Positions 8,041-16,523 of a stretch of 64,000 nucleotides of DNA are shown in pieces. Below the pieces are notes generated by a model, which saw only the letters and a program-made list of their open reading frames with translations, did not search any database and was not told the origin of the DNA. The stretch spans positions 1 through 64,000 of the forward strand of contig WHTP01000001.1 of assembly GCA_009377695.1 (NCBI GenBank), read 5' to 3'. Source of the DNA: Hyphomicrobiales bacterium. Lineage in GTDB: Bacteria > Pseudomonadota > Alphaproteobacteria > Rhizobiales > Xanthobacteraceae. The number at the start of each line of letters is the position of its first letter. Position 1 is the first letter of the stretch. A program made the translations under genes and the position numbers.

Positions 8041-8387
8041 GCGAAACAATGGAACAGCCAAGAGAGTTTTGGTTCGATCTTGGTCCGCTCGATACGATTC
8101 CCTTGCGCGGCGCGCGGACGGTCCGGACGCCGCGACGGGAGATTGCGATCTTTCGTACAGCCAGCAATGAAATCTTCGCGCTGGAAAACCGCTGCCCGCA
8201 CAAAGGCGGTCCGTTGAGCGAGGGGATTGTGCACGGCCGAAAAGTCGCCTGTCCGCTGCACAATTGGATCATCAATCTTGAAGACGGCGAGGCGACCGGC
8301 GCGGACAAGGGCTGCGCCAGGCCTTTTCCAGTCAAGCTGGAGAACGGGCGAATCTATCTCGACATGGGCGTCGCGGCTGCGCCGTGA
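8037..8387 (+). CDS. nirD: Nitrite reductase small subunit (Rieske-type)
   Basis: A 116-residue Rieske-like protein, the small subunit of assimilatory NAD(P)H nitrite reductase. The ATG overlaps the nirB stop by 4 nt, fixing the start and implying translational coupling. The cluster ligands CPHKGG and CPLHNW are both present (Cys-X-His and Cys-X2-His), so a true [2Fe-2S] Rieske centre can form, unlike the ligand-less NirD of enterobacteria. The C-terminal strand LENGRIYLDM is typical. Confidence 0.94.
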   Translation: MSETMEQPREFWFDLGPLDTIPLRGARTVRTPRREIAIFRTASNEIFALENRCPHKGGPLSEGIVHGRKVACPLHNWIINLEDGEATGADKGCARPFPVKLENGRIYLDMGVAAAP

Positions 8388-8433
8388 GCAACAGCCGCAT
8401 TCGATCTGACTGAGAAATGAAGAGGGAACTGTA

Positions 8434-9279
8434 ATGGCCTATCTCGTACCTTCCGAATTCGTGACCAAGATGGTGGACGCGGGCGAATCCAAAATCTTCA
8501 TGTCCACGCGGGATACCGTCATTCGCGCTTACATGGCAGGTGCGATTCTCGCATTGGCGGCCTGGTTCGCGATCACGATGAGCGTGAACACGGGCCAGCC
8601 GATCATCGGCGCGATCCTGTTCCCCGTCGGCTTCAGCATGCTCTACCTGTTCGGCTTCGATTTGCTGACCGGCGTTTTCGTCCTGTGCCCGCTTGCCTTG
8701 ATCGACAAGCGCCCGGGCGTGACGCTCGCTGGCGTGCTGCGGAACTGGGGCCTCGTGTTCGTCGGCAATTTCGGCGGCGCCTTCACCGTCGCCGTGATGG
8801 CGGCGATCGTCACCACCTTCGGCTTCTCGTCGCCGCCGGACAAGGTCGGACTAGCACTCGGCGTGATCGGCGAAAGCCGCACTCTCGGGTACGCGGAGCA
8901 CGGTGCCGCCGGCATGCTGACGCTGTTCGTCCGTGGCATGCTCTGCAACTGGATGGTGTCGGCGGGCGTGGTCGGCGCGATGATCTCTACCACCGTCAGC
9001 GGCAAAGTGATCGCGATGTGGATGCCGATCATGCTGTTCTTTGCCATGACCTTCGAGCATTCGATTGTGAACATGTTCTTGTTCCCATCTGGGTTGCTGC
9101 TGGGCGGCAAGTTCTCGATCATGGATTATCTGATCTGGAACGAGATCCCGACCGTCGTCGGCAACCTGGTGGGTGGCCTCGCATTCACCGGACTGACGCT
9201 CTACGCCACCCATGTGAAGACGGCGCCGAAGCGCGCCGCCCCCTACCAATCAGTGTCGCGCCTCACTCCCGCCGAGTGA
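8434..9279 (+). CDS. nirC: Formate/nitrite transporter family channel
   Basis: A 281-residue inner-membrane protein of the FNT family with six predicted helices. Seen motifs include GAILALAAWF, LFGFDLLTGVFVL, NWGLVFVGNFGG, RGMLCNWMVSAGV and FEHSIVNMFLFPSG; the conserved His in FEHSIVNM and the Lys/Asn-rich loops are typical of FocA/NirC pentameric channels. It follows nirD by 46 bp with GAGG before the ATG, so it is probably in the nir operon and takes up or exports nitrite. The C-terminal tail is short and basic. Confidence 0.9.
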   Translation: MAYLVPSEFVTKMVDAGESKIFMSTRDTVIRAYMAGAILALAAWFAITMSVNTGQPIIGAILFPVGFSMLYLFGFDLLTGVFVLCPLALIDKRPGVTLAGVLRNWGLVFVGNFGGAFTVAVMAAIVTTFGFSSPPDKVGLALGVIGESRTLGYAEHGAAGMLTLFVRGMLCNWMVSAGVVGAMISTTVSGKVIAMWMPIMLFFAMTFEHSIVNMFLFPSGLLLGGKFSIMDYLIWNEIPTVVGNLVGGLAFTGLTLYATHVKTAPKRAAPYQSVSRLTPAE

Positions 9280-9310
9280 GGCCGTTTGTTTGTCGGCGTG
9301 ACACAACACG

Positions 9311-11044
9311 ATGCCTCGCGAACTCAAGCTGACGATCGGGCAGCATTCCGACAAGGGTCGCAAGGAGACCAATCAGGATTTCCATGGCGCCTTGATCCCG
9401 AAAGAGCCGCTCTTGAGCTTGAAGGGTATCGCCATTGTCCTGGCGGACGGAATTAGCAGCAGCAAAGTCAGCCGGGTCGCGAGCGAGTCGGCGGTCAAGA
9501 GTTTTCTGACCGATTACTACTGCACGTCGGAGGCCTGGTCGGTCAGGACCTCGGCGCAACGGGTCATCACGGCGATTAATGCCTGGCTGCACGCTCAAAC
9601 GCGACGTAGCCAATACCTATATGACAAGGACAAGGGCTATGTGTGCACCTTAAGCGCAATGGTCATCAAGTCCACTGCCGTACATATTTTCCACGTGGGC
9701 GATAGCCGGATCTACCGCGTCGTTGGTCACGCGCTGGAGCAACTGACCGAGGATCATCGCGTCATTATCTCGTCGGAGCAAAATTACCTCAGTCGCGCAT
9801 TGGGAATTGGTCCTCAGCTTGAAATCGATTATCGGACGCTGCCCGTCGAGAGAGGGGATGTTTTTCTACTGGCGACCGATGGGGTGTACGAGCATGTCGG
9901 CGCCCGCTTCATTGTCAACGCGATCATCGACAGGGGGTATGATCTAGATAAGGCGGCGAGACTTGTCGTCGAGGAGGCTTACCGGCAAGGCAGCGCGGAC
10001 AATCTCACCCTCCAGATCGTCAGAGTCGATGAACTGCCGGACGGTGAGGCGAGCGAGATTTTCGGACAAGCCTCCGAATTGCCATTACCGCCGCTGTTGG
10101 AAGCAAGGATGAGTTTCGATGGGTATCGAATTATCAGGGAACTGCACAGCAGCAGTCGAAGTCACATCTATTTGGCCGTCGATACCGAGAACGACACGCT
10201 GGTCGCCATAAAGTTGCCATCGATCGATTTGCGCGGCGATCCTGCTTACCTCAGACGTTTCATGATGGAAGAATGGGTTGCCCGGCGCATCAGCAGTGCG
10301 CATGTGTTGAAGCCCTGTTTGCAATCCAGGAAGCGCAACTACCTGTATGTCGTCACCGAATTCATCGACGGCCAGACTTTGACGCAGTGGATGATCGACA
10401 ATCCGAAGCCCGATCTGGAGACGATACGCCGAATAATTGAGCAAATCGCCAAGGGTCTGCAGGCCTTTCATCGGATGGAGATGCTGCATCAGGATATCCG
10501 GCCGGACAACATCATGATCGACAAGACCGGAACGGTGAAAATCATCGATTTTGGTTCGACGAGGGTGAAGGGAGTCATCGAGGCCGCGCCATCGAGAGAC
10601 CACAACGACATTTTGGGGACGGCCCAGTACACCGCGCCGGAATATTTCCTGGGAGAAGGCGGATCGTCGCGCTCCGACATATTCTCTCTTGGCGTCATCA
10701 CATATCAGATGTTGACCGGAAGGCTGCCTTATGGTGCTCGGGTGGCGAGAGCAAGAACAAGATCACAGCAAAGAAAATTGCGATACGAGTCCGCGCTCGA
10801 TGACAATCGAGACATACCGGCATGGCTTGATGAGACACTCAAGAAGGCTGTGAATCTGGATCCCTCCAAGCGCTACGAGGAATTGTCCGAATTCGTCTTT
10901 GAGCTTCGTCAACCCAACAAAAATCACGCGTTGCCCGTGCCACTGATCGAGCGCAATCCATTGTTGTTCTGGAAGTGCCTCTCTCTCGTCCTTGCAATTG
11001 TCATTTTGGTTTTGCTTTTTCTCCAACACGGAAATCGTTATTAG
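9311..11044 (+). CDS. Fused PP2C phosphatase / protein kinase, tail-anchored
   Basis: Residues 1-240 form a PP2C phosphatase with its metal-binding acids in place: KGRKETNQD, VLADGISS (usually DGMGG), HVGDSRIYR, LATDGVYE and SADNLTLQ. Residues 270-540 form a Hanks-type kinase with VAIKL (ATP lysine), LHQDIRPDNIMI (catalytic loop) and IIDFGST. The loop departs from HRDLKPEN: HRD becomes HQD and the usual Lys is Arg. A hydrophobic helix at about 550-572 ends the protein and would anchor it to the membrane. It lies 31 bp after the nitrite channel. Similar two-headed proteins occur beside nitrate and nitrite transporters in other proteobacteria, so a role in controlling uptake is likely but unproven. 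Confidence 0.88.
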   Translation: MPRELKLTIGQHSDKGRKETNQDFHGALIPKEPLLSLKGIAIVLADGISSSKVSRVASESAVKSFLTDYYCTSEAWSVRTSAQRVITAINAWLHAQTRRSQYLYDKDKGYVCTLSAMVIKSTAVHIFHVGDSRIYRVVGHALEQLTEDHRVIISSEQNYLSRALGIGPQLEIDYRTLPVERGDVFLLATDGVYEHVGARFIVNAIIDRGYDLDKAARLVVEEAYRQGSADNLTLQIVRVDELPDGEASEIFGQASELPLPPLLEARMSFDGYRIIRELHSSSRSHIYLAVDTENDTLVAIKLPSIDLRGDPAYLRRFMMEEWVARRISSAHVLKPCLQSRKRNYLYVVTEFIDGQTLTQWMIDNPKPDLETIRRIIEQIAKGLQAFHRMEMLHQDIRPDNIMIDKTGTVKIIDFGSTRVKGVIEAAPSRDHNDILGTAQYTAPEYFLGEGGSSRSDIFSLGVITYQMLTGRLPYGARVARARTRSQQRKLRYESALDDNRDIPAWLDETLKKAVNLDPSKRYEELSEFVFELRQPNKNHALPVPLIERNPLLFWKCLSLVLAIVILVLLFLQHGNRY

Positions 11045-11113
11045 AGCGAGCAGCATCGCCGCGGCACTTGCGGACCGGTGGGCTATCGTCGCGGCGTGGT
11101 GCACGGCCGCCGA

Positions 11114-11842
11114 TCATTGTCGTCTCCTGCGCACGGAGGGTCCGCTCGATTGTCTCTGCAATCCCATCACCGCCCGACCAAAACCTGGCTCAACGAATGC
11201 AACACTCCCATCCGGCAGCCCGAGAATCCTGTCGATGGCGATGCCTTGAAGACGCAGGCGTTCGTCCAGAGCGTCAGCCGCAATCGCAGCCTCGGGAGTC
11301 CCAGTCGCTTCGATCGCGCGCGCCACGGCGTCGTGTGTGGCGGCCCCGAGCTGAAGTAGAATTTCAGCGGCGACTTGCGGCTCCGGCACATCAAATCGCC
11401 CTTCCTGCTTTCCCTGCGCGATGACGCGCGCGAGGATCGGCACCATGACAGCGCCCACCGCCGCGTTGAGGCGGTGGTAGAGGACGATGTTCTCGGGCTT
11501 GAACACGACGTCGAACATCGCTCTGTGTCTTGGCGCGTCCTCGACCTTCATCTGCCGCGCGCGTGCGAGGAAAGTGTTGAGACGCGTGAGGGCATCGAGA
11601 TCGGGATCGTCGAGAACGTGGCGGACGCGCGCCACGGCCTCTCGCGCAAGCCGTGCTGCGAGCGCTTCGAGCATCTCCTCCTTCGAGGAGAAGTGGTGAT
11701 AGAAGCCGCCCTTCGAGACGCCGGCCCTGTCAATGATGTCATTGACTGTCGTGCGCCCGTAACCCCGCTCAAAAAACAGCGCCCGGGCGCAGTCGAGAAG
11801 CTCATCTCGGCGAATATCCGGATGCTTCACCACCCGCGGCAT
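11114..11842 (-). CDS. TetR-family repressor of the divergent ABC exporter
   Basis: A 242-residue regulator. The HTH at about residues 25-55 reads YGRTTVNDIIDRAGVSKGGF followed by YHHFSSKEEML, a textbook TetR_N motif. The rest is an all-helical ligand domain ending in a basic tail. It diverges from the ABC exporter genes, and two palindromes in the shared promoter region are its likely operators, giving autoregulation and repression of the exporter. The inducer is unknown, but exporters of this layout often move hydrophobic compounds. Confidence 0.9.
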   Translation of the reverse strand: MPRVVKHPDIRRDELLDCARALFFERGYGRTTVNDIIDRAGVSKGGFYHHFSSKEEMLEALAARLAREAVARVRHVLDDPDLDALTRLNTFLARARQMKVEDAPRHRAMFDVVFKPENIVLYHRLNAAVGAVMVPILARVIAQGKQEGRFDVPEPQVAAEILLQLGAATHDAVARAIEATGTPEAAIAADALDERLRLQGIAIDRILGLPDGSVAFVEPGFGRAVMGLQRQSSGPSVRRRRQ

Positions 11843-11880
11843 TTTTCGTTCGGCTCCCCACTTGCGAGACGGGGTTGATT

Positions 11881-11916
11881 ACCGACCAGCGGTCGGTATA
11901 ATGACCGACGGTCGGT
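11881..11916 (+). promoter_or_regulatory. Twin TetR operators around a -10 box
   Basis: ACCGACCAGCGGTCGGT (11881-11897) and ACCGACGGTCGGT (11904-11916) are perfect palindromes with identical ACCGAC/GTCGGT arms and different centres. TATAAT at 11897-11902 lies between them, so a repressor on either site would block the rightward exporter promoter. The leftward TetR gene starts 39 bp away on the other side, so both directions are probably controlled. Confidence 0.75.
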
Positions 11917-11964
11917 CTGTACCACGGTATCGGTTCCGCAGGACGTTTGCAAGGACCCGCAACG

Positions 11965-12879
11965 ATGGCCGAAGCTTCGCGAAAGGTACTTTCCGGCGAT
12001 CGGGCTGGGCCAGCGGCCATTGCCGTCGACGGCCTGAGCTACACGTATCCCGGCCAATCCAAACCTGCCGTCGATCACGTCAGCTTCGACGTCCGGCCCG
12101 GCGAGATATTCGGACTCCTCGGCCCATCGGGAGCGGGCAAGACGACGACGCAACGCGTTCTCACTCGCCAGCAACGGCATTTCGTCGGCGACGTGCGCGT
12201 GCTCGGCCGGCCTCTGACGGGGTGGGGACGGGAGTTCTTCGAGGAGATCGGCGTCGGCTTCGAGTTGCCCAATCACTACCTGAAGTTCACGGCCGTCGAA
12301 AACCTTCGGTTCTTCGCCTCGCTCTATAGGAAGAGGAGTCGCGACCCCATAGAGCTCTTGCATCTGGTGGGCCTTGAGGCGGCAGCCAACAAGAAGGTAG
12401 ACGCGTTTTCCAAGGGAATGCGGATGAGGCTCAACTTTGTCCGCGCTTTCCAGCACGATCCCAAGCTGCTGTTTCTCGACGAGCCCACGGCCGGGCTCGA
12501 TCCGGTCAACGCCGGCATCGTCAAGTCGATCATCAAGGCGCTGCGCGGCGAGGGAAAGACCATCGTGCTCACGACCCACAACATGACCGATGTGGACGAG
12601 CTCTGCGACCGCGTCTCCTTCATGGTCGACGGCAAGTTCGCCGCGCTCGATGTCCCCGATGCGCTCAAGGCGAAGTTTGGCCGGCGCGTCGTCACCGTGG
12701 AGTATGTAAATGGAAACGACATTTTCAGCGAGGAGTTCGGTTTGGATAGTCTCGGGACGAACGACCATTTTCTGCACGTCATTCGGAGCTATCAAATCCG
12801 CAAGATTCATAGCCAGGAAGCGACGCTCGACCAGGTCTTTAGCGACGTTACCGGCGTAAGGCTTGGAGACGCCGAATGA
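11965..12879 (+). CDS. ABC exporter ATP-binding protein
   Basis: A 304-residue ATPase of the ABC-2 (drug/polyketide/NodI-like) type. Walker A is GPSGAGKTT, the Q-loop region follows at about residues 85-95, Walker B is LLFLDEPTAGLDP, and the H-loop is LTTHNMTD. The signature sequence is FSKGMRMRLN rather than LSGGQ, as is common in this exporter class. The ATG at 11965 has AAGGA 10 nt upstream and is preferred to a TTG 18 bp earlier. The stop overlaps the first permease (ATGA). Confidence 0.9.
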   Translation: MAEASRKVLSGDRAGPAAIAVDGLSYTYPGQSKPAVDHVSFDVRPGEIFGLLGPSGAGKTTTQRVLTRQQRHFVGDVRVLGRPLTGWGREFFEEIGVGFELPNHYLKFTAVENLRFFASLYRKRSRDPIELLHLVGLEAAANKKVDAFSKGMRMRLNFVRAFQHDPKLLFLDEPTAGLDPVNAGIVKSIIKALRGEGKTIVLTTHNMTDVDELCDRVSFMVDGKFAALDVPDALKAKFGRRVVTVEYVNGNDIFSEEFGLDSLGTNDHFLHVIRSYQIRKIHSQEATLDQVFSDVTGVRLGDAE

Positions 12880-13607
12880 ACGGGTATCGCGTCCTGCCGA
12901 AGCTCGTCGCCTGGGACATGAAGGTCCAGGCCCGGGAGCATGTCTATTTCTTCACCGTGCTTTCGACGCTCGCGTTCGCGATCGCCTTGGCGCTGCTTCC
13001 TGATCAGGCGCCGGACACGGTGGTGACCGGCATTCTGTTCCTCGACCCGGCCGTCGTCGGCATCGGGTTTGTAGGCGGGATCATCCTTATGGAGCGGAGC
13101 CAGAATACCCTTGCTGCATTGGCGGTGTCACCGGCAAGGCCGTCCGACTATGTCGCGTCCAAGATCATCACACTGACGCTTCTCACCTTTGCCGGCGGCA
13201 TGGCGCTCGTCTGCGTGGCTTACTGGCCGGTATCACCTGATCGCGCGCTACGGTTCACCATCACCATGGCGTTCACCGGCGCACTCGCCGTCGTCGGCGG
13301 GGTTGTGCTGGTCGCCTCCGCGAATTCGATGAATCATCTGATCGCGCGTGCGTTCCCGGTTGCGGTGATGCTGTACCTGCCATTCCTTGCCCATTTCAAC
13401 GTCGTCGAGGGGCTTTGGGCCTGGATTCTGTTCGGGATCAATCCCGGCCACGCCATGTTGCGCGCGCTTCTTTGGGCCGCCGACCCGGCCAACGTATCGG
13501 CGATAGAAGCGATCTACGCGTTTTCCTACATGGGCCTGCTCATCGCCATCCTCTTCGTTTGGGCGCTTCGGCTCTTCCATGACAACATCTCCCGCGGCGC
13601 GACCTAA
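12876..13607 (+). CDS. ABC exporter permease 1
   Basis: A 243-residue membrane protein with about six hydrophobic helices, in the ABC-2 permease pattern: an N-terminal cytoplasmic [13 protein letters not shown], a helix pair flanking [14 protein letters not shown] (the coupling element of ABC-2 permeases), and a C-terminal helix ending [10 protein letters not shown]. Translation is coupled to the ATPase by a 4-nt overlap. With the next gene it would form a heterodimeric membrane domain. Confidence 0.85.
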   Translation: MNGYRVLPKLVAWDMKVQAREHVYFFTVLSTLAFAIALALLPDQAPDTVVTGILFLDPAVVGIGFVGGIILMERSQNTLAALAVSPARPSDYVASKIITLTLLTFAGGMALVCVAYWPVSPDRALRFTITMAFTGALAVVGGVVLVASANSMNHLIARAFPVAVMLYLPFLAHFNVVEGLWAWILFGINPGHAMLRALLWAADPANVSAIEAIYAFSYMGLLIAILFVWALRLFHDNISRGAT

Positions 13608-13624
13608 CAGTAGAAGAGGAAGTC

Positions 13625-14341
13625 ATGCACGGACTCTCGATCCTCCTCGCTCACGATTTCAAGAGCATCCGGCGCGACCAAGTGATGAGTAATGTGCTCG
13701 GGATGATGATCGTCCTTCTCGTCGTCGCCGCCATCATCCGCCACCTCGGCTATTTCGAAGCCTGGTGGACGAACATCCAGCTTGTCTTGTTGCTCGGCTA
13801 CATGCCGGGTTTCGGGTATTTGTTCGGCATGCTCGTCGTTGACGAGATGGATTCCGGTGTTCACCGGGCGCTGATGGTGACGCCGCTCCCGCAGCGAGGC
13901 GTTCTGGCCATGCGGGCCCTCGCGGGATTGGTCGCCGTTCTCGCCTATGCCTTGGCGATGGTCTATGCGACGCAGATGATCGTTCTCCCGTTTGAGCAGT
14001 GGTTCCTGCCGTTGCTGGGCCTGGCGATCGCCGCGCCCTGGGCAACGCTGACGGTTCCAGGGCTAACGCGGGACAAGGTCCAGGCGCTCGGCCTGTTCAG
14101 GGTTCTGAACCTCTATGTCCAGGTGGCGGCGGTCTATCTCTTCATTCCCCACGATCGCTGGTATGCCGATCTCTTCCTCCTCACGCCCGCGACCTGGTCG
14201 ATCAAAGGCATCCTGTCGTTCCTGGAGGGTAACCCGACCGCCGGCTATTTGTGGTCGGCAGGCGGCGTCGCGTTCTTTACCGTTCTCGTTGCGATTTCGG
14301 CGCTCGCATACGAGCGACGACGAGATCGGTTTGCCGACTGA
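13625..14341 (+). CDS. ABC exporter permease 2
   Basis: A 238-residue membrane protein, 17 bp after permease 1 and preceded by AAGAGGAAG as a ribosome site. It has about six hydrophobic helices and the motif [17 protein letters not shown], equivalent to the [14 protein letters not shown] element of its neighbour, so the two are related half-permeases. The gene ends the exporter operon; the 250 bp that follow show no supported gene. Confidence 0.85.
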   Translation: MHGLSILLAHDFKSIRRDQVMSNVLGMMIVLLVVAAIIRHLGYFEAWWTNIQLVLLLGYMPGFGYLFGMLVVDEMDSGVHRALMVTPLPQRGVLAMRALAGLVAVLAYALAMVYATQMIVLPFEQWFLPLLGLAIAAPWATLTVPGLTRDKVQALGLFRVLNLYVQVAAVYLFIPHDRWYADLFLLTPATWSIKGILSFLEGNPTAGYLWSAGGVAFFTVLVAISALAYERRRDRFAD

Positions 14342-14591
14342 CGAGCTTGGTCAGGATGCTTGGCTCGCGCGGGCAGCTTTGCCGCCGCCCCACGCCGGAA
14401 ACATAACTTAATATCACTTAACCGCGTGGCCGCTTCTGCTGTGCAAATTATGGACGGCTCAAGGGGTAGAGGCTCGCTTGTCAGCGCTTCCGAGGGACCC
14501 AAATTGCGGTGGCGTTCGACGCCGTGCCTCTGCTTGCAACGCTTCTCCATCCGCGATCGGGCGCATGCTTCGCTCTCAAGGAGGGCCTGTC

Positions 14592-15104
14592 GTGAACGTC
14601 AACAAAGATAGCCGTTCATGGCTTGGCATTTTGACCAGGGTCCGAGCGGGCGCACTCCTGCCTGCAAATCCGCTTCCGATGTTGTTGCTGCTCGTATCTG
14701 CGACTCTCAATCTTGTGCTTGGGTCGCAATTTGTCGGCTCGCTGCTCGCAAATGAAGAGATACCGGAAGCGTCAATGGATGCACCGGCCGTGCCTGAGCT
14801 CATCGCAAAGTCCGTCAAGCAATTTTCTCGAGAGGACGCACACATTCTGTTGCAGTTCGTTCGTGACAACGAATTCAGGTTGCTACCAGCTCAAGCTGCC
14901 TATGACAGGTCGCTATTGAGAGCAATGACGATCATCGGGCAGCCTCGTCCAGGAAAGGAGGAGCTGCGTGCCGCCCTCGACGATACGCGCCAGAAGCAAA
15001 TCCGATTGGACGAAGTGGTCATGGAAACTCTAGGCGATGCGTTGGAGCGCTTTTCGCCGGGAGCACGACGCAAGATCGTCGCTCAATTCCGATCGCTGCG
15101 ATGA
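14592..15104 (+). CDS. CnrR/ZraP-like periplasmic metal-sensor-type protein
   Basis: A 170-residue protein starting at GTG after GGAGG (7-nt gap). A hydrophobic helix near residues 20-45 anchors it; the rest is periplasmic and helical. The C-terminal half, LRAALDDTRQKQIRLDEVVM followed by ETLGDALERFSPGARRKIV, matches the antiparallel helical hairpin of CnrR/CpxP/ZraP-type periplasmic sensors and chaperones. It is followed immediately (ATGA at 15101) by the MipA/OmpV frame and an EF-hand gene, suggesting an envelope or metal stress unit. The metal ligands are not obvious. Confidence 0.65.
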   Translation: MNVNKDSRSWLGILTRVRAGALLPANPLPMLLLLVSATLNLVLGSQFVGSLLANEEIPEASMDAPAVPELIAKSVKQFSREDAHILLQFVRDNEFRLLPAQAAYDRSLLRAMTIIGQPRPGKEELRAALDDTRQKQIRLDEVVMETLGDALERFSPGARRKIVAQFRSLR

Positions 15105-15187
15105 AGCGGGAACAGATCTCAAATCGGCCACGTGCACGACAACTGCAACATGTGTCGGTGCTGGATGTCAACAGGGGCGGCAACACA

Positions 15188-16009
15188 ATGTCAGATCTGC
15201 GTCATCTCATTTCGGTGTCTGTTCTAGGCAGCGTCGCGCTAACGGGCGTTGCGTCTGCTGCAGAGCCCGGATGGCCGCCTCCTGCAATCCCAGGCGGCTG
15301 GACGGTCACGGTCGGTGTCGAAGGCAAGGGAATTCCGGCTTTTGAGGGGGCCAGCCAGTACGTTATCGATCCTGTTCCTGTCTTCTCTCTTCGTCGAAGC
15401 GACAAGACGGCGCGGTTCCGTAGCCCACGGGACGGAGCGAGTATTGCACTGATCAACGCCGGGGGCTTTTATTTTGGTCCGGTCGGCAAATTCAGACAGG
15501 GTCGTGACGAAAGCGAATCCGAGGAATTGCGTGGCCTTGGTGACGTCGATTGGACGCTGGAGGTCGGGCTTTTTGCTGAGTATTGGCCGAGCGATTGGTT
15601 GCGCGGGCGGGTTGAAGTGCGTCGCGGCTTTCACGGTCATGAGGGCATCGTCGCTGATTTCTCAGCGGATTTCGTCGTTCCGGTGATGGAGCGCTGGACG
15701 ATATCAGGAGGGCCGCGGCTAACACTTGCCGATACAGATGCCACCGCACCGTATTTCGGTATCAACGCCGCCCAATCGGCCGCTTCCGGACTACCCGCGT
15801 TCGACGCAAAAGGCGGCATCTATTCCGTGGGCGCGGGGCTACAGGCCCGATATCAGTGGAGCCAGCAATGGGCTGCGCGGAGCTACGTCGAGTATAGCCG
15901 GCTCATGGGAGATGCCGGCTCAAGCCCTCTCGTAACCGAGCGCGGTTCGGCGAACCAGGTGACGTTCGGTTTAGGCGTGACCTATTCGTTCGACATCAAA
16001 CTGTGGTGA
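15188..16009 (+). CDS. MipA/OmpV-family outer-membrane protein
   Basis: A 273-residue precursor with the signal peptide SVSVLGSVALTGVASA, then a beta-barrel with alternating aromatic/hydrophobic strands and the C-terminal VTFGLGVTYSF. Family marks include the N-terminal WTVTVGVEGKGIPAFEGAS, GFYFGPV and the late LGVTYSFDIKLW. An in-frame ATG at 15101 overlaps the stop of the previous gene and would add 29 residues; I prefer 15188 because the signal peptide then starts normally. Proteins of this family act in peptidoglycan-linked scaffolding or small-molecule passage; the exact role is unknown. Confidence 0.82.
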   Translation: MSDLRHLISVSVLGSVALTGVASAAEPGWPPPAIPGGWTVTVGVEGKGIPAFEGASQYVIDPVPVFSLRRSDKTARFRSPRDGASIALINAGGFYFGPVGKFRQGRDESESEELRGLGDVDWTLEVGLFAEYWPSDWLRGRVEVRRGFHGHEGIVADFSADFVVPVMERWTISGGPRLTLADTDATAPYFGINAAQSAASGLPAFDAKGGIYSVGAGLQARYQWSQQWAARSYVEYSRLMGDAGSSPLVTERGSANQVTFGLGVTYSFDIKLW

Positions 16010-16015
16010 CGTATC

Positions 16016-16522
16016 GTGGCGCGCAATTCGATGAACAAAGGGTTGCCAATCGCCGTGATGCTGGTGCTTGCCGGCTGCTGCGATTCTGCACTTGCGCAGG
16101 ACCGCCGAAGCGCGAAAAAGGCGTCACCTCGGCCTACCAATGATATCCTCCTCGTCTCCGCACCGACTTGGGATGCCAACCATGATGGCACCTACACCTG
16201 CGATGAGTGGAAGCAATATGTCGCTCGTGTCTTCACCATGGGCGACCGCAACCGCGATGGCTATCTTGATTCGAATGAGTTCAAGACAATTCAGCAAGCG
16301 GACAAGGCCTTCGCCAGTGCAGATCCGGCGTATTTCGACGAGAAAAACGACGGCCGTGTGAGCCGCAAGGAGTTCGTTGACAAGCCAAGTCCTTTTTTGG
16401 TGCGTCTCGACAAGAATGGCGACTGCAGAGTCACAGCCGCCGAGATGAGCGCCGCGCGTGGCAGCGAGCGGCAGCCTGGCGGCAAAGGTGGCCAAGGCAA
16501 ACGCAAGCGCAGTCCCTTCTAG
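16016..16522 (+). CDS. Exported EF-hand protein with four calcium loops
   Basis: A 168-residue precursor with a GTG start (an ATG 15 bp later is an alternative). The signal sequence PIAVMLVLAGCC could be a lipoprotein signal (LAGC) or be cleaved after SALA. Four EF-hand loops follow: DANHDGTYTCDEW (residue 53), DRNRDGYLDSNEF (77), DEKNDGRVSRKEF (108) and DKNGDCRVTAAEM (132). The first three keep the normal spacing and the terminal Glu, or a near equivalent. The C-terminal tail is basic (GGQGKRKRS). It lies 6 bp after the MipA/OmpV gene, so it is likely a periplasmic calcium-binding partner of the same operon. Confidence 0.82.
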   Translation: MARNSMNKGLPIAVMLVLAGCCDSALAQDRRSAKKASPRPTNDILLVSAPTWDANHDGTYTCDEWKQYVARVFTMGDRNRDGYLDSNEFKTIQQADKAFASADPAYFDEKNDGRVSRKEFVDKPSPFLVRLDKNGDCRVTAAEMSAARGSERQPGGKGGQGKRKRSPF

Positions 16523-16523
16523 A

